Positions 8,038-16,833 are shown, numbered from the stretch's first letter. The stretch: DNA of 46,252 bases from Bacteroidota bacterium (GCA_003151745.1 PLYJ01000279.1:1-46252), one strand, 5' to 3'. Program-made: numbers and translations. Notes: generated by a model from the letters alone, not told the origin.

Positions 8038-9518
8038 AATTCCTTTCTTAGGCGTGCCACAGGAATCCCCAACTGTTCGCGGTATTTAGCAACCGTTCTT
8101 CGTGCTATGTTATATCCCTTTTCATTGAGCACCTTCATCAGCAAGTCGTCGGTAATGGGTTTCTTTTTATCTTCTGCTGAAATAGCTTCCGTCAAAATCT
8201 GCTTTACTTCCTTGCTCGACACTTCTTCGCCGCTATCCGTTTGCATTCCTTCGGAAAAGAAACTCTTCAGCAAAAAAGTGCCAAAGGCAGTCTGCACATA
8301 TTTACTATTGCACACACGTGATACCGTTGAAATATCCATTCCTATCTTTTCTGCAATATCGCGAAGCACCATCTTGCTAAGCTTCTTTTGATCGCCGTCC
8401 AGAAAATAGTCATACTGGTATTCCATGATGGCGCGCATGGTTTGCAAAAGTGTATGATTGCGCTGATTGATAGCTTCAATAAACCATTTAGCACCGTCCA
8501 GCTTTTGCCTCACAAACACCACAGCCTCTTTATTATTTTTAGCTTTCTTATCTTTTGAATATTCTGAAAGCATGGAAACGTAATCCTTATTCACGCGCAG
8601 CTCAGGTGCATTCTTTGAATTGAGCGTAAGCTCAAGCGTGCCTTCATTATTGGTGATGATGAAATCAGGAATAACGTGTTGAATGGAGCGTTGCCCTTCA
8701 TTAAGGGCGCCACCCGGCCGCGGATTCAGCTTGAGAATTTCATTCATCACGGGCTTCAATTCGTTCTCATCTATCTCCAGCTTTTCGGCAATCTTCTTAT
8801 AGTGCTTGTTGGAAAACTCATTCATGTATTGCTCCAGGATAACGCGTGCGAAAAGAACATTATCATCATCCTGGTTTTTGCGGTCAAGCTGGAGCAATAA
8901 ACATTCCTGCAATGTCCGCGCTCCCACTCCGGGAGGCTCAAGCGACTGAATAGTTTTTAAAATTCTTACCAGCTCCGCTTCCGTCACCATAACGTTCTGT
9001 GAAAACGCAAGATCATCCACTACGGCACTAAGATCGCGCCTCAGGTAACCGTCATCATCAATGCTGCCTATAAGCTGTTCGGCAATAATGTATTCACGAT
9101 CATCAAAATTGCAAAGGTAAAGCTGGGCGTGAAGCTGCTCCTGGAAAGAATTGTTGATCACGACAGGCATTTCTTTCCTGTCCTCATCAGAAGGGGAATT
9201 GTTTACGCTGGTTTTATAATCCGGAATCTCATCATCAGCCATGTATTCATCCAGCGAAATTTCCTCCTGCGGCTCGGAAAGTTTTTCTTCGTCTAATTGC
9301 TCGTCAGCAACAGGCTCATCATTTTCTTCATTCGTATCATATTCATCCGGCTCGTTCTCCTCGCTTCCCTCTTCAAGCGCAGGGTTTTCCATCAGCTCTT
9401 CCTTTATCCGTTGCTCCAGCAAGGCAGTAGGTATCTGCAGCAGCTTCATCAGTTGAATCTGTTGCGGACTAAGCTTTTGCTGCAGCCTTTGCGTTAAGCT
9501 CTGTTTTAAATTGCTCAT
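8034..9518 (-). CDS. rpoN: RNA polymerase sigma-54 factor
   Basis: A 494-residue sigma-54. Region I (1-50) is Gln/Leu-rich, starting LKQSLTQRLQQKLSPQQIQLMKLLQ. An acidic linker (about 50-115) follows, then the core-binding region with PPGVGARTLQECLLLQL, a helix-turn-helix (MDISTVSRVCNSKYVQ) and the C-terminal RpoN box ARRTVAKYRE at 472-481. It recognises -24/-12 promoters and needs AAA+ activators, none of which is encoded in this window. The Asp/Glu-rich linker is long, as is usual in Bacteroidota. The downstream PAP2-like gene is coupled to it. Confidence 0.95.
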   Translation of the reverse strand: MSNLKQSLTQRLQQKLSPQQIQLMKLLQIPTALLEQRIKEELMENPALEEGSEENEPDEYDTNEENDEPVADEQLDEEKLSEPQEEISLDEYMADDEIPDYKTSVNNSPSDEDRKEMPVVINNSFQEQLHAQLYLCNFDDREYIIAEQLIGSIDDDGYLRRDLSAVVDDLAFSQNVMVTEAELVRILKTIQSLEPPGVGARTLQECLLLQLDRKNQDDDNVLFARVILEQYMNEFSNKHYKKIAEKLEIDENELKPVMNEILKLNPRPGGALNEGQRSIQHVIPDFIITNNEGTLELTLNSKNAPELRVNKDYVSMLSEYSKDKKAKNNKEAVVFVRQKLDGAKWFIEAINQRNHTLLQTMRAIMEYQYDYFLDGDQKKLSKMVLRDIAEKIGMDISTVSRVCNSKYVQTAFGTFLLKSFFSEGMQTDSGEEVSSKEVKQILTEAISAEDKKKPITDDLLMKVLNEKGYNIARRTVAKYREQLGIPVARLRKEL

Positions 9519-9725
9519 TAACCTTTCTGTCTTACTTTAAATATCATCCTTTTCGGCGCGAAGATATTACGAATATATGACTTGAAAGAGAACCTTGCAA
9601 ATTTTGAATGATTTGATTTTGATCAGGTTGTTTTGTGTTGTGGTTAAACGGGGTAGTTTAAGGGATGTAACCCGGACGAGGGCAAAAAAACTTATCGGAG
9701 TTTGTGTTCACACGCTATAAAAAGA

Positions 9726-10055
9726 TCAAAGTATTTTATGAATAGATCCACTAAGGATTGGCAAGTCACTCTTAATAGTAGAATAAAGCGTGCTCATCGA
9801 AATCCCGAAATATTCATGAGCCAATTTGTTTCTCATGTCTTTCATCAATTGCCATTCGAGTTCAGGATGCTTTGATTTAAACTCTGCGCTAATTTTGTAT
9901 GCTGCTTCACCGATAATTTCAAATCTCCTGATGACGGCATCCTGCACAAGAAGATTTTTAGAGAACTCAAATTCCGTCATCCCGTTCAGGTGTTGATCAA
10001 TAATCTCAATGGATTCAAGAATATCACGAAGGTAAACAGTGTCTTCCCTTTTCAT
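9726..10055 (-). CDS. hepT: HepT-like HEPN toxin (DUF86)
   Basis: A 109-residue all-helical HEPN domain protein. The RX4HXY active-site motif is intact: Arg75, His80, Tyr82 in RNKLAHEYF. In characterised HepT/MntA pairs HepT is an RNase whose Tyr in this motif is AMPylated by the partner. Its ATG overlaps the end of the upstream nucleotidyltransferase gene by 4 bp, which gives the usual antitoxin-toxin operon. It lies outside the integrative element, between rpoN and the CTP-synthase-like gene, so it is an independent small defence or maintenance module. Confidence 0.9.
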   Translation of the reverse strand: MKREDTVYLRDILESIEIIDQHLNGMTEFEFSKNLLVQDAVIRRFEIIGEAAYKISAEFKSKHPELEWQLMKDMRNKLAHEYFGISMSTLYSTIKSDLPILSGSIHKIL

Positions 10056-10333
10056 AAAATTGGAATTGCCTCCGACAACACTCTTTCGCGGATGGAAGAT
10101 TTGATAGCGCTGAATTCAACTAAATCAATTTTCCGCGATATAGTTTCTGACAATTCACGTTCCAGCCTAAGTATTTGGAAAAGCGTAAACACTCCTGATG
10201 GCTCAATCAAAATATCTACATCACTGGCCTCTGTTTGTTCGTTGCGGGAAAAGGAACCAAACACCGAAGCTCTCTTAATCGGATATTTCTTCAGTACAAA
10301 AACTATTTTTGATTTGATATTATCTAAGGTCAT
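10052..10333 (-). CDS. mntA: MntA-like minimal nucleotidyltransferase antitoxin
   Basis: A 93-residue nucleotidyltransferase of the MNT type. The GSX10DXD motif is exact: Gly26-Ser27, ten residues, then Asp38-Val-Asp40. MntA neutralises HepT by adding AMP to the HEPN Tyr. A promoter with TTG at 10378-10380, a 20-bp gap and TATCTTTG at 10350-10357 (minus strand) lies directly upstream and gives a leader of about 10 nt. The hepT start overlaps its stop, so both are made from one transcript. Confidence 0.9.
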   Translation of the reverse strand: MTLDNIKSKIVFVLKKYPIKRASVFGSFSRNEQTEASDVDILIEPSGVFTLFQILRLERELSETISRKIDLVEFSAIKSSIRERVLSEAIPIL

Positions 10334-10349
10334 AGCCTGTATTTATCAG

Positions 10350-10380
10350 CAAAGATAAACCTCTCATTCCTTTATAGCAA
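10350..10380 (-). promoter_or_regulatory. Bacteroidota-type promoter of mntA-hepT
   Basis: On the minus strand, TTG (10378-10380), a 20-bp spacer and TATCTTTG (10350-10357) match the known Bacteroidota consensus TTTG-19/21-TAnnTTTG. It lies 17 bp before the mntA ATG. Confidence 0.6.
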
Positions 10381-10552
10381 GAAAGAATTGCATGGATAAA
10401 TATGGCATCCATTATTTACTTTGTTTTTTAAGTGACTGAGGGGAAAACAAAGAAGAAAAAATCCTGATGCATTTTTTTCACTCGTTACATTATCGGATGT
10501 ACTGTTGTGTATATTAAGTTTATTTTGGATTATTCTTTCACTGCCTACTTAG

Positions 10553-10717
10553 TACTGTCAGGTTGGGAAACCTGACAGCACAGCAAATGCGTTGAAGGGC
10601 TTGAAGCCACAACCGTATAATGTTACGTTTACACTTTCAGGGATGCAACCTGTTGTTTCAACGGTTACTCCTGTGACTGCGCAGACGGTGAACTTGAGTG
10701 TGCAGATGCACCCGTGA
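10553..10717 (+). pseudogene. C-terminal remnant of a surface-type protein
   Basis: A stop-to-stop reading frame with no start encodes ANALKGLKPQPYNVTFTLSG, followed by MQPVVSTVTPVTAQTV, and ends NLSVQMHP. The beta-strand pattern resembles a carboxypeptidase-regulatory or Ig-like C-terminus. A perfect 10-bp hairpin (10555-10578, CTGTCAGGTT arms) overlaps its 5' end, and an intrinsic terminator follows 20 bp after the stop, as expected for a real gene end. The 5' portion is missing, so this is likely a deletion relic. Confidence 0.5.
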
Positions 10718-10736
10718 TATATATTTTAGAAAAGAG

Positions 10737-10765
10737 AAAGCCTCGCGGGATGCGGGGCTTTTTTT
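10737..10765 (+). terminator. Intrinsic terminator after the gene remnant
   Basis: An 8-bp GC-rich stem (AGCCTCGC with GCGGGGCT, one wobble) is followed by seven T residues on the plus strand. Its orientation fits the remnant at 10553-10717. Confidence 0.75.
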
Positions 10766-10782
10766 GTTTGTCTGCCCCCGAT

Positions 10783-11949
10783 TTATTTAATTGATTTCTT
10801 CATGCAAACGCTGTTCTCATCATTTTGATATTGTCCAAAGTTTGGAATAATTGTATAGCCAGACTTTTCGTAAAATTTTATTGCCTCAGGTTGCCTTTTC
10901 CCTGTTTCCAAAATGCTGTCTGAATAATTTATTTCTGTTGCCCACTGTTCTAATTCGTTTAAAATAGCTGCTGCAATTCCCTTCCCACGAAATTTTTCAT
11001 GCACAAACATTCTTTTAATTTCTACTGTTTTATTGTCAAACGCCTTGAATGCGCCACACCCAATGGCTATTCCCCCATCGTAATAAACCACTGCGTTTCT
11101 AATCATATCTATTTTATTAAATTGAGCATAAAACGAATGGTCAGCTCCGTCTCTTATTGCTAAATCTTGGTCAAGAAGGTTAACAAGGTTTTGGAAGTCC
11201 AAATCTTCAGAAGTAGTTCTTTTTAATTTAATTATATAATTTATTTTTTGCATTTTTTCATTCGTTATTATTTTTAAAAATTCCGTCACTAATCTATGTG
11301 GTTTTTCAAAGGTTGAATTGTCCTGCGGAACAAAAAGTGTCGCAATAAAAAAAGGATGATTTTCTAATTCTAAAATTCTCGCTTCTCTTAATTTGTCTGT
11401 CCCAACAATTTTGAAACCATTGTCGTCAAGTTGATTTTGATATTCTGGATTCAGTCCAAAGTTGCAATAGTATTTTTCGTTTATTTTATCAGTTCCAAAA
11501 ATTTCAAAGGTCTTCGACGATTTGTCTGTCAGTTCAATTTCAAGAGTCTGTCCTGCCAATGAACAACTTAATGGATTAACAACAAGTTTGGAAGAATAGG
11601 GGTCATATTCAGCGTGTTCAGCGTCAGTAATTCCTAATACATTTCTTGCAAATTCTATTACCATATGTTGAAACCCGCCACAAGTTCCAATTGTCGGAAT
11701 ATTGTTTTCTCTTGTGTGTCGAATTATTTTTAATGCACCTGTCATACTTTTATATGGGCTTCCGGGCGCTATCCAAAATCCGTTATATGTCGAAATAATT
11801 TTTTCAAAATTGGTTTCAATTGTGTCAGTTGAAAGCCATTCAAAGTCAAGTTCGATATTGTTCTTTTCTATTGAATGTTTTATTGCTTCATTTGTCGCTT
11901 TGTGTGGTCTATAATTGTCGTTGTAGTCTCCGATAATTGCTAATTTCAT
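10783..11949 (-). CDS. CTP-synthase C-terminal-like amidotransferase domain fused to GNAT acetyltransferase
   Basis: A 388-residue two-domain protein. Residues 1-230 resemble the class I glutamine amidotransferase half of CTP synthase: oxyanion region WIAPGSPY, nucleophile elbow GTCGGFQ with Cys90, and HPFFIATLF near 198. At the place of the usual F-H-P-E it reads F-V-P-Q (Val207, Gln209), so the triad His and Glu are missing and glutaminase activity is doubtful. Residues 235-388 are a GNAT domain with the acetyl-CoA loop FRGKGIA. I start at ATG 11949; the upstream TTG adds only two residues. The substrate is unknown. The class resembles 'CTP synthase C-terminal region-related' proteins. Confidence 0.75.
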   Translation of the reverse strand: MKLAIIGDYNDNYRPHKATNEAIKHSIEKNNIELDFEWLSTDTIETNFEKIISTYNGFWIAPGSPYKSMTGALKIIRHTRENNIPTIGTCGGFQHMVIEFARNVLGITDAEHAEYDPYSSKLVVNPLSCSLAGQTLEIELTDKSSKTFEIFGTDKINEKYYCNFGLNPEYQNQLDDNGFKIVGTDKLREARILELENHPFFIATLFVPQDNSTFEKPHRLVTEFLKIITNEKMQKINYIIKLKRTTSEDLDFQNLVNLLDQDLAIRDGADHSFYAQFNKIDMIRNAVVYYDGGIAIGCGAFKAFDNKTVEIKRMFVHEKFRGKGIAAAILNELEQWATEINYSDSILETGKRQPEAIKFYEKSGYTIIPNFGQYQNDENSVCMKKSIK

Positions 11950-12318
11950 TGTCAAATTTAACTTAATATTTTTTTCTGTTTGACCAAATGCTGATTGTTG
12001 AACGGTCGCTGTGAAGTTGGAAGTTGCGCGTTGCAGTTGCGGATAACATGTGGCTTTATGCTATTATACGCATGCCTTTTTGCGAATTTACACTAAATTT
12101 AGCATACATCTCAAAAAACGCAATGCGTATATCCACAGCAAAGTTAGTTTATATAGTTGATGCTGGCAAATCTTTGTTTTACATTTTCGGGTTATCGGCC
12201 ACGCTTTTTATTTTGCCGGTATCCTTCTTTGAACTCAAATCCGGACAGGTTTAAAGCCCTGGGAGGGTTATAGCTCAATAACACAAGCTTTTTAACACAA
12301 AAACAAGCTTTTTCTGAA
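11950..12318. other. Intergenic region with no supported gene
   Basis: A weak 76-codon plus-strand frame at 12024-12254 has no recognisable protein character. A partial inverted pair (ATACGCA near 12065, TGCGTAT near 12124) is visible. Nothing else can be supported. Confidence 0.4.
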
Positions 12319-12612
12319 TCCTACATAGGATAGTCCCTTTCCTACATAGGCTTGTGACAGGGATATGTAGGATCGTCTCTTTCCTACATAGGATTATGAC
12401 AGGGCAATGTAGGATTGTCATTTTCCTACATAGGATTGTAATGGAGATATGTAGGATTGTCTCTTTCCTACATAGGATTGCGAACGGGATATGTAGGATT
12501 GTCTCTTTCCTACATAGGATTGTGACGGGGATATGTAGGATTGTTACTTTCCTACATAGGATTGCTGCAGGGATATGTAGGATTGTCTCTATCCTATGTA
12601 GGATTGCAACCA
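12319..12612. repeat. 21-bp tandem array 1 (TCCTACATAGGA core, 14 units)
   Basis: Fourteen contiguous units of exactly 21 bp. Units alternate between a TCCTACATAGGATTG form and a GGATATGTAGGATTG form, so neighbouring cores are nearly inverted copies of each other; the last unit carries the perfect palindrome TCCTATGTAGGA. Because 21 is a multiple of 3, both strands stay open and give false repeat ORFs. There are no unique spacers, so this is not a CRISPR array. The function is unknown. The regular 21-bp step places every core on the same helix face. Confidence 0.95.
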
Positions 12613-12855
12613 TCCTTATGGTAATTGCATAAAATCTTAAAATACATGTAAGAGCCTTAAAAACGCGTTTTCAGGATTTACTTCATCCTTCGGCGGCCTT
12701 TGAAGCGGTCAGGCATGCTGTGGGTTTGAAAGTCGCCGGTTAAATCATTCTATTGCATTTTTTAATCTCTATGGGTTTAATTCCCCGCCCCTCTGGGGCG
12801 AGACATATTTATGATTTAACAGATACTCCGTCTGCTCTGCGGCGGAGTAGTTCAT
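12613..12855. other. Non-coding spacer between arrays 1 and 2
   Basis: No gene can be supported. A short GC-rich dyad (CCCCGCCCCTCTGGGGCG, about 12782-12799) is visible. The flank of array 2 begins near 12856. Confidence 0.4.
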
Positions 12856-13163
12856 TGAAAAAACGCAAAACCATTCAAAAACGTGATCACACCACAACAA
12901 AACGACCTCACGTTTCATCGAAATGTTATCACGCCACAATGAAATGATCTCGCGCTTCGTGAAGGTGATCTCACGCTACATCAAAGTGATCTCGCATTTG
13001 ATTGAAATGGTGGATGAATTTTGTGCATTTGCTTCGCCTTTCGCAACTTTAGCGGATTAGTTTTTGGGAATACACGTTAAACAAATCAGCAATCAGCAGC
13101 CTGCTGGTAGCTTATGCTGCAATGTCAGCATAATGCCCTTCCACCTCATTCAAAATGGAATTG
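12856..13163. repeat. Segmental duplication, copy A (array 2 plus dusB 3' tail)
   Basis: This segment recurs in inverted orientation at 43800-44272. From left to right it has a conserved flank (GAAAAAACGCAAAACCATTC), array 2, a spacer with GGATGAATTTTGTG and AGCGGATTAGTTTTTGGGAA, and the last ~50 bp of dusB. Copy A holds the intact dusB end, so it is the likely source. The spacer has diverged between copies while the flanks remain recognisable. Confidence 0.85.
12872..12997. repeat. 21-bp tandem array 2 (GTGATCAC core, 6 units)
   Basis: Six contiguous 21-bp units with a GTGATCAC or GTGATCTCAC palindromic core, then a degenerate half unit. It is the inverted counterpart of array 4, which has 13 units, so unit number has changed since the duplication. 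Confidence 0.9.
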
Positions 13164-14101
13164 ATTTCATCAAAAGAATCGGTAGTGACGAGGCGCATTC
13201 TAAAATCTTTGAAGTAGGCTAAGCCTTTAAAGTAGTTGGCATAATGCCTTCGCATTTCTAAAATGCCGACAATGGGGCCTTTCCACTCAATGGATTTTTG
13301 AAGGTGGGTGCGGCATACTTCAATGCGCTGGTCAATGGAGGGAAGAGGAAGGTCTTGGCCTGTTTTCAGGAAATGTTTGATCTCATTAAAGATCCACGGG
13401 TTGCCGATGCTGGCTCTGCCTATCATCACGCCGTCAATACCGTAGCGATTGTGCATCTCAATTGCTTTTGCGGGAGAGTCCACATCGCCGTTTCCGAAAA
13501 TTGGGATATATATGCGTGGGTTCTTTTTTATTTCACCGATCAGTGTCCAGTCGGCAGGGCCTTTGTACATTTGTTTTCTCGTGCGCCCGTGAACCGTTAG
13601 GGCTTTAATGCCAATGTCCTGCAGGCGCTCGGCAACTTCGCCTATATTCTTTGTGTTATCATCCCATCCTAATCTTGTCTTTACAGTAACCGGAAGCTTC
13701 AGGGCTTTCACCACTTCTTCCGTCATCTTCACCATCTTGGGAATGTCCTGTAACAATGCAGCGCCTGCACCTTTACATGCAACAGCTTTAACGGGGCAGC
13801 CATAATTAATGTCAACAAGATCGGGACGGGCTTGTTCAGCAATTAAAGCAGCTTCACGCATACTATCTATATCCCCGCCAAATAACTGGATGCCGATGGG
13901 GCGTTCATATTCAAAGATGTCCAGCTTCATCATGCTTTTTGCAGCATCGCGAATGAGGCCTTCGCTGGAAATAAACTCCGTGTACATGAGGTCGGCGCCA
14001 TTGTGCTTGCAGACATAACGAAAGGGCGGGTCGCTCACGTCCTCCATAGGAGCAAGCGAAAGAGGGAAATCGCCTAATTCAATATTACCGATCTTTACCA
14101 T
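13112..14101 (-). CDS. dusB: tRNA-dihydrouridine synthase (DusB family)
   Basis: A 329-residue FMN-dependent enzyme that reduces specific uridines in the tRNA D-loop. The TIM-barrel signatures are present: SLAPMEDVSDPPFR at 14-27, the active-site loop INYGCPVKAV at 98-107 with the conserved Cys, VKTRLGWDD for FMN contacts, TVHGRTRKQMY, and NGDVDS followed by DGVMIGRASIGNPW for phosphate binding. The C-terminal helical tRNA-binding domain ends VEGHYADIAA, and exactly this tail is duplicated at 43803-43853. It is divergent from the CPBP protease gene with 72 bp between them. Confidence 0.95.
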   Translation of the reverse strand: MVKIGNIELGDFPLSLAPMEDVSDPPFRYVCKHNGADLMYTEFISSEGLIRDAAKSMMKLDIFEYERPIGIQLFGGDIDSMREAALIAEQARPDLVDINYGCPVKAVACKGAGAALLQDIPKMVKMTEEVVKALKLPVTVKTRLGWDDNTKNIGEVAERLQDIGIKALTVHGRTRKQMYKGPADWTLIGEIKKNPRIYIPIFGNGDVDSPAKAIEMHNRYGIDGVMIGRASIGNPWIFNEIKHFLKTGQDLPLPSIDQRIEVCRTHLQKSIEWKGPIVGILEMRRHYANYFKGLAYFKDFRMRLVTTDSFDEINSILNEVEGHYADIAA

Positions 14102-14173
14102 TGTTCAAAAGAATCAACAAATATAGTTTAGCGCCAATTATTAAGTTGCTAATTTGGCAGCAAAAATAGAGAA

Positions 14174-15118
14174 ATGAATCTAAAGGCACTATGGGCGGAC
14201 TATCCGCCGGCTTCAAAACTGCTGCTGGCTATAGGCATTTTTATTATTTCCATGATCGTTTTTGGCCTTTTAAGCTTCGGAATTATTTTTTTCTTTTATC
14301 GAGTTCCCCCGTCAGAACTTCAATCTTTATTAGATAATCTTTCAGGTGACAGGGCTATTGAAATTGCGAAAGTGTTTCAATCCGTTTCTTCCATCGGATG
14401 TTTTATACTGTCTGCATGGTTCCTTGCTTATCTTTTCAGTGATGAGGCAAAAGGGTATTTGAAGTTAGATAAAGGAGTGAATAAATATTCTGTATTGTTT
14501 GTAATCATTGCTCTCATCGTTGCGCTTCCGCTCATTAATTATCTTGGAGACATCAATTCGAAAATGTCTTTCCCCTCCTTCTTAAGCGGTGTTGAAAAAT
14601 GGATGAGGGATTATGAAGATAGAGCAGATCGCCTGACTGAATCGCTTTTGAAAATGAACAGCCCGGGTGAAATGATATTCAATGTGATGATGATCGCACT
14701 TATTCCTGCCATAGGAGAAGAATTATTTTTCAGAGGAATTCTTCAACGCATCTTTATTGATTGGTCGAAGAACAAACATTGGGGTATCTGGCTAACGGCA
14801 GCTATTTTTAGCGCTATACACTTTGAGTTTTTCGGGTTTCTTCCCCGCATGCTTCTTGGTGCGTTGTTAGGATACTTGTTTGTTTGGAGCGGCTCATTGT
14901 GGTTGCCTATGATCGGCCATTTTGTTAATAATGCATCGGCAATTGTGCTTGCGTACCTCTTCAGAAATGTGGGATCCGGGCTTAATCCTGATAAGATAGG
15001 AGCTGAGGGTGACAACTTGCTCCCTGTTATCATCAGCGTTTTTTTATTCACCTTTCTTTTGGTGATGATTTATATGCGCGAAAAAAGGGAGAGGGAGGTT
15101 GAAATCGCCGAAGGCTAA
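14174..15118 (+). CDS. CPBP family intramembrane metalloprotease
   Basis: A 314-residue polytopic membrane protein with eight or so hydrophobic segments. The CPBP/Abi (CaaX protease-like) motifs are present: motif 1 GEELFFRG near residue 180 with the Glu-Glu pair and Arg, motif 2 SAIHFEFFGFLPRMLLGALLG near 212 with a His, and motif 3 GHFVNNAS near 252 with His and Asn. The C-terminus is a charged cytosolic tail (KREREVEI). Substrates are unknown; relatives act in prenyl-protein or bacteriocin-immunity processing. It is a chromosomal gene left of the integrative element. Confidence 0.9.
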   Translation: MNLKALWADYPPASKLLLAIGIFIISMIVFGLLSFGIIFFFYRVPPSELQSLLDNLSGDRAIEIAKVFQSVSSIGCFILSAWFLAYLFSDEAKGYLKLDKGVNKYSVLFVIIALIVALPLINYLGDINSKMSFPSFLSGVEKWMRDYEDRADRLTESLLKMNSPGEMIFNVMMIALIPAIGEELFFRGILQRIFIDWSKNKHWGIWLTAAIFSAIHFEFFGFLPRMLLGALLGYLFVWSGSLWLPMIGHFVNNASAIVLAYLFRNVGSGLNPDKIGAEGDNLLPVIISVFLFTFLLVMIYMREKREREVEIAEG

Positions 15119-15143
15119 AGAGATAAGGGATAAAAAATGAATG

Positions 15144-15383
15144 CTAAATAAAATGCCTGGAAATGAAAGCTCTTCCTGATCCGGTTTTCAAATACTTTTC
15201 AAATGAGAATGCTTTATATTTATCGGGAAAAGTAACGTAAAGGATTAGTTCAACGGGAATACGATTTTTAGTTGCAGGTACGCCTCCTGATGCATGCCTT
15301 TTAAAACGCTCCTTTAAATTTTCTGTGCAACCGACATAAAGATGATCGTCATTGCATTTAAGAATGTAAACGGTCCAACCCAT
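15144..15383 (-). CDS. Small GIY-YIG nuclease-domain protein (UPF0213-like)
   Basis: A 79-residue single-domain GIY-YIG protein. The signature residues are WTVYIL (GIY position), HLYVGCTENLKERFKRH (YIG, Arg and His), and the catalytic Glu candidate in SFEKYLKTGSG. This short form is widespread in bacteria and poorly characterised. It lies about 85 bp outside the left attachment repeat and converges with the CPBP gene, so I treat it as chromosomal and not part of the Dnd operon, although two other GIY-YIG proteins sit within 7 kb. Confidence 0.85.
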   Translation of the reverse strand: MGWTVYILKCNDDHLYVGCTENLKERFKRHASGGVPATKNRIPVELILYVTFPDKYKAFSFEKYLKTGSGRAFISRHFI

Positions 15384-15467
15384 TTGTAAAGACTTGGCTA
15401 AGTCATCCCGCCGTCGCTCATCTTGCTGCGGACTTTGTCCGCCGAAGCCGAGCTTTGGCGAGGCGAA

Positions 15468-15481
15468 GGCGGAGAGGGTGG
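15468..15481 (+). other. Distal attachment-site repeat of the integrative element
   Basis: The 14-mer GGCGGAGAGGGTGG is identical, in the same orientation, to 32439-32452, which is the 3' end of tRNA-Ser (part of the T-arm strand, acceptor strand, discriminator and CC). This is the position expected for the second att core of an element inserted in the tRNA 3' end. Part of the motif overlaps a GC-rich dyad (TCCGCC/GGCGGA), so some coincidence cannot be excluded. Confidence 0.7.
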
Positions 15482-16115
15482 CACTAACACCTACCTCTGA
15501 AAGCCACTATTATCAAGGGTTTCCGAAAGTAGTCAGCAATGGTAACCTAAAAGGGTAACACCTGATTTTTACTTGCTTGACTGCTTTTCAATGAACGATT
15601 TTGCCTGACAAATATAAGCATTGAAGGGCTTCTCCCGACAAATGTTTACAACTATTTATATATGTTAATAACGTGAAAAAATCGCACCTTATATAATCCT
15701 GCAAAAGTCCGCTAACTCCCGCAAAAAAATCGCCTTCGTAATATTCCCTTCCGTTCTTCCGCAGATGAAAAGTTGAGCGAAGACATTTTTCCATTTGTTA
15801 TCCTGACCCATCGCAAATTTCTATTCCACTTTCGCTACCAAAACAAAACAAACCTTAACAAACCTGATAGGCAACAATTTATCCGTGGGTAGGCGGAATT
15901 GCAAGGTTGATGGTCATAATTTTTTTATCCCCTAAAATAAGAGATTAAAAAAATTTGACATCACCCGAAGGGCATGACCTTGCAAGGTGCGTTGGCGGAT
16001 TACCTTTGCCTATCAGGTTTTTAAGGTGTAGATATTCCGCTATTTTTCTTTTCTGTGTTTGGTTTCCTGCTTCTAAGGGCGGGTGGGTGGGTTTTGCAAG
16101 GGTGACGACTGAGGG

Positions 16116-16232
16116 CATTAAAAGAATTGGTTGCGTGAAATGTAGTGCTGGAATCTGCTTGTGAGATGGGATGCATGTGGGAGAAGCAGATTCCAGGGCG
16201 AAATGAAACGAAGCGTAGGCATTCTTTTAATG
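16116..16232. other. Nested perfect inverted repeat (candidate origin or structured RNA)
   Basis: Outer arms CATTAAAAGAAT/ATTCTTTTAATG enclose inner arms CTGGAATCTGCTT/AAGCAGATTCCAG with a 23-base loop. Both arm pairs are perfect and coaxially ordered, so one extended cruciform or RNA stem could form. It lies in the gene-free left end. Confidence 0.65.
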
Positions 16233-16833
16233 ACTGAATGGAGTTACTCTTGCTTCTTCATGCCGAGGTGAGTGAAATGATGAAGTAAAGTAGTGACGTG
16301 TAATGTAGTGGAACGTAGAGAAACGTAATGGAACAAAACGGATGAACGTAAGAATGAACTGACCGCAGGCTTTTTCCTGTTTTCTTTTTCTTCCTGTTTT
16401 TTTTGGCTGTTAAAATCCGAAACGGAAATACAGCCATGAGCAAGCGTTGGAAAAAACGGATGCAATATTTCATTGCAGACGTTGTGTGTCGAGCCGTTGC
16501 GAGTTGAGGGCAGGGGCTGGACGGAGAAAGTGAAGTGTAACGGAGCGACCGGACAGCCCTGTTGCAAACACAAGGGATTGGCGTGATTTTTTGTTTCAAG
16601 TTGGCATGAGCGGTGGACTACAAAAATCATGACAATTCCCGAAGCCCTGCCCGATTCGCAGGCGAGCCTAACAATTGTGGCGGTGGACGGCAGGCATTGA
16701 GAACGCAATGAAGTGAAAACTTGCAACGGAATGGAGAGAGCAGTGCCTGCCGGACAAAGTAGCCACAAGATGACGAGGCAGAACGAACTGCAAAAGGCAT
16801 GACAACTTTTGCTTTTTCAGCAAACCCGTAGGG

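Noticed and set aside
12024-12254. 76-codon plus-strand frame, and a possible attC-like site with ATACGCA/TGCGTAT arms
   Set aside because: No protein features; no RYYYAAC/GTTRRRY core pair and no integron integrase.
12275-12632. Two repeat ORFs on opposite strands (14-residue repeats)
   Set aside because: They are by-products of the 21-bp array: the period is a multiple of three, so frames stay open on both strands.
15144-15383. Third GIY-YIG protein as part of the Dnd system
   Set aside because: It lies outside the attachment repeat, is of the widespread short type and is 2 kb from the nearest dnd gene.
15588-15794. 68-codon minus-strand frame inside the left end
   Set aside because: No recognisable features and no neighbours in register; likely chance.
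16244-16768. 174-codon open frame on the minus strand in the left end of the element
   Set aside because: The translation lacks protein-like composition and domains, overlaps another open frame and spans strong dyads; it is more likely non-coding.
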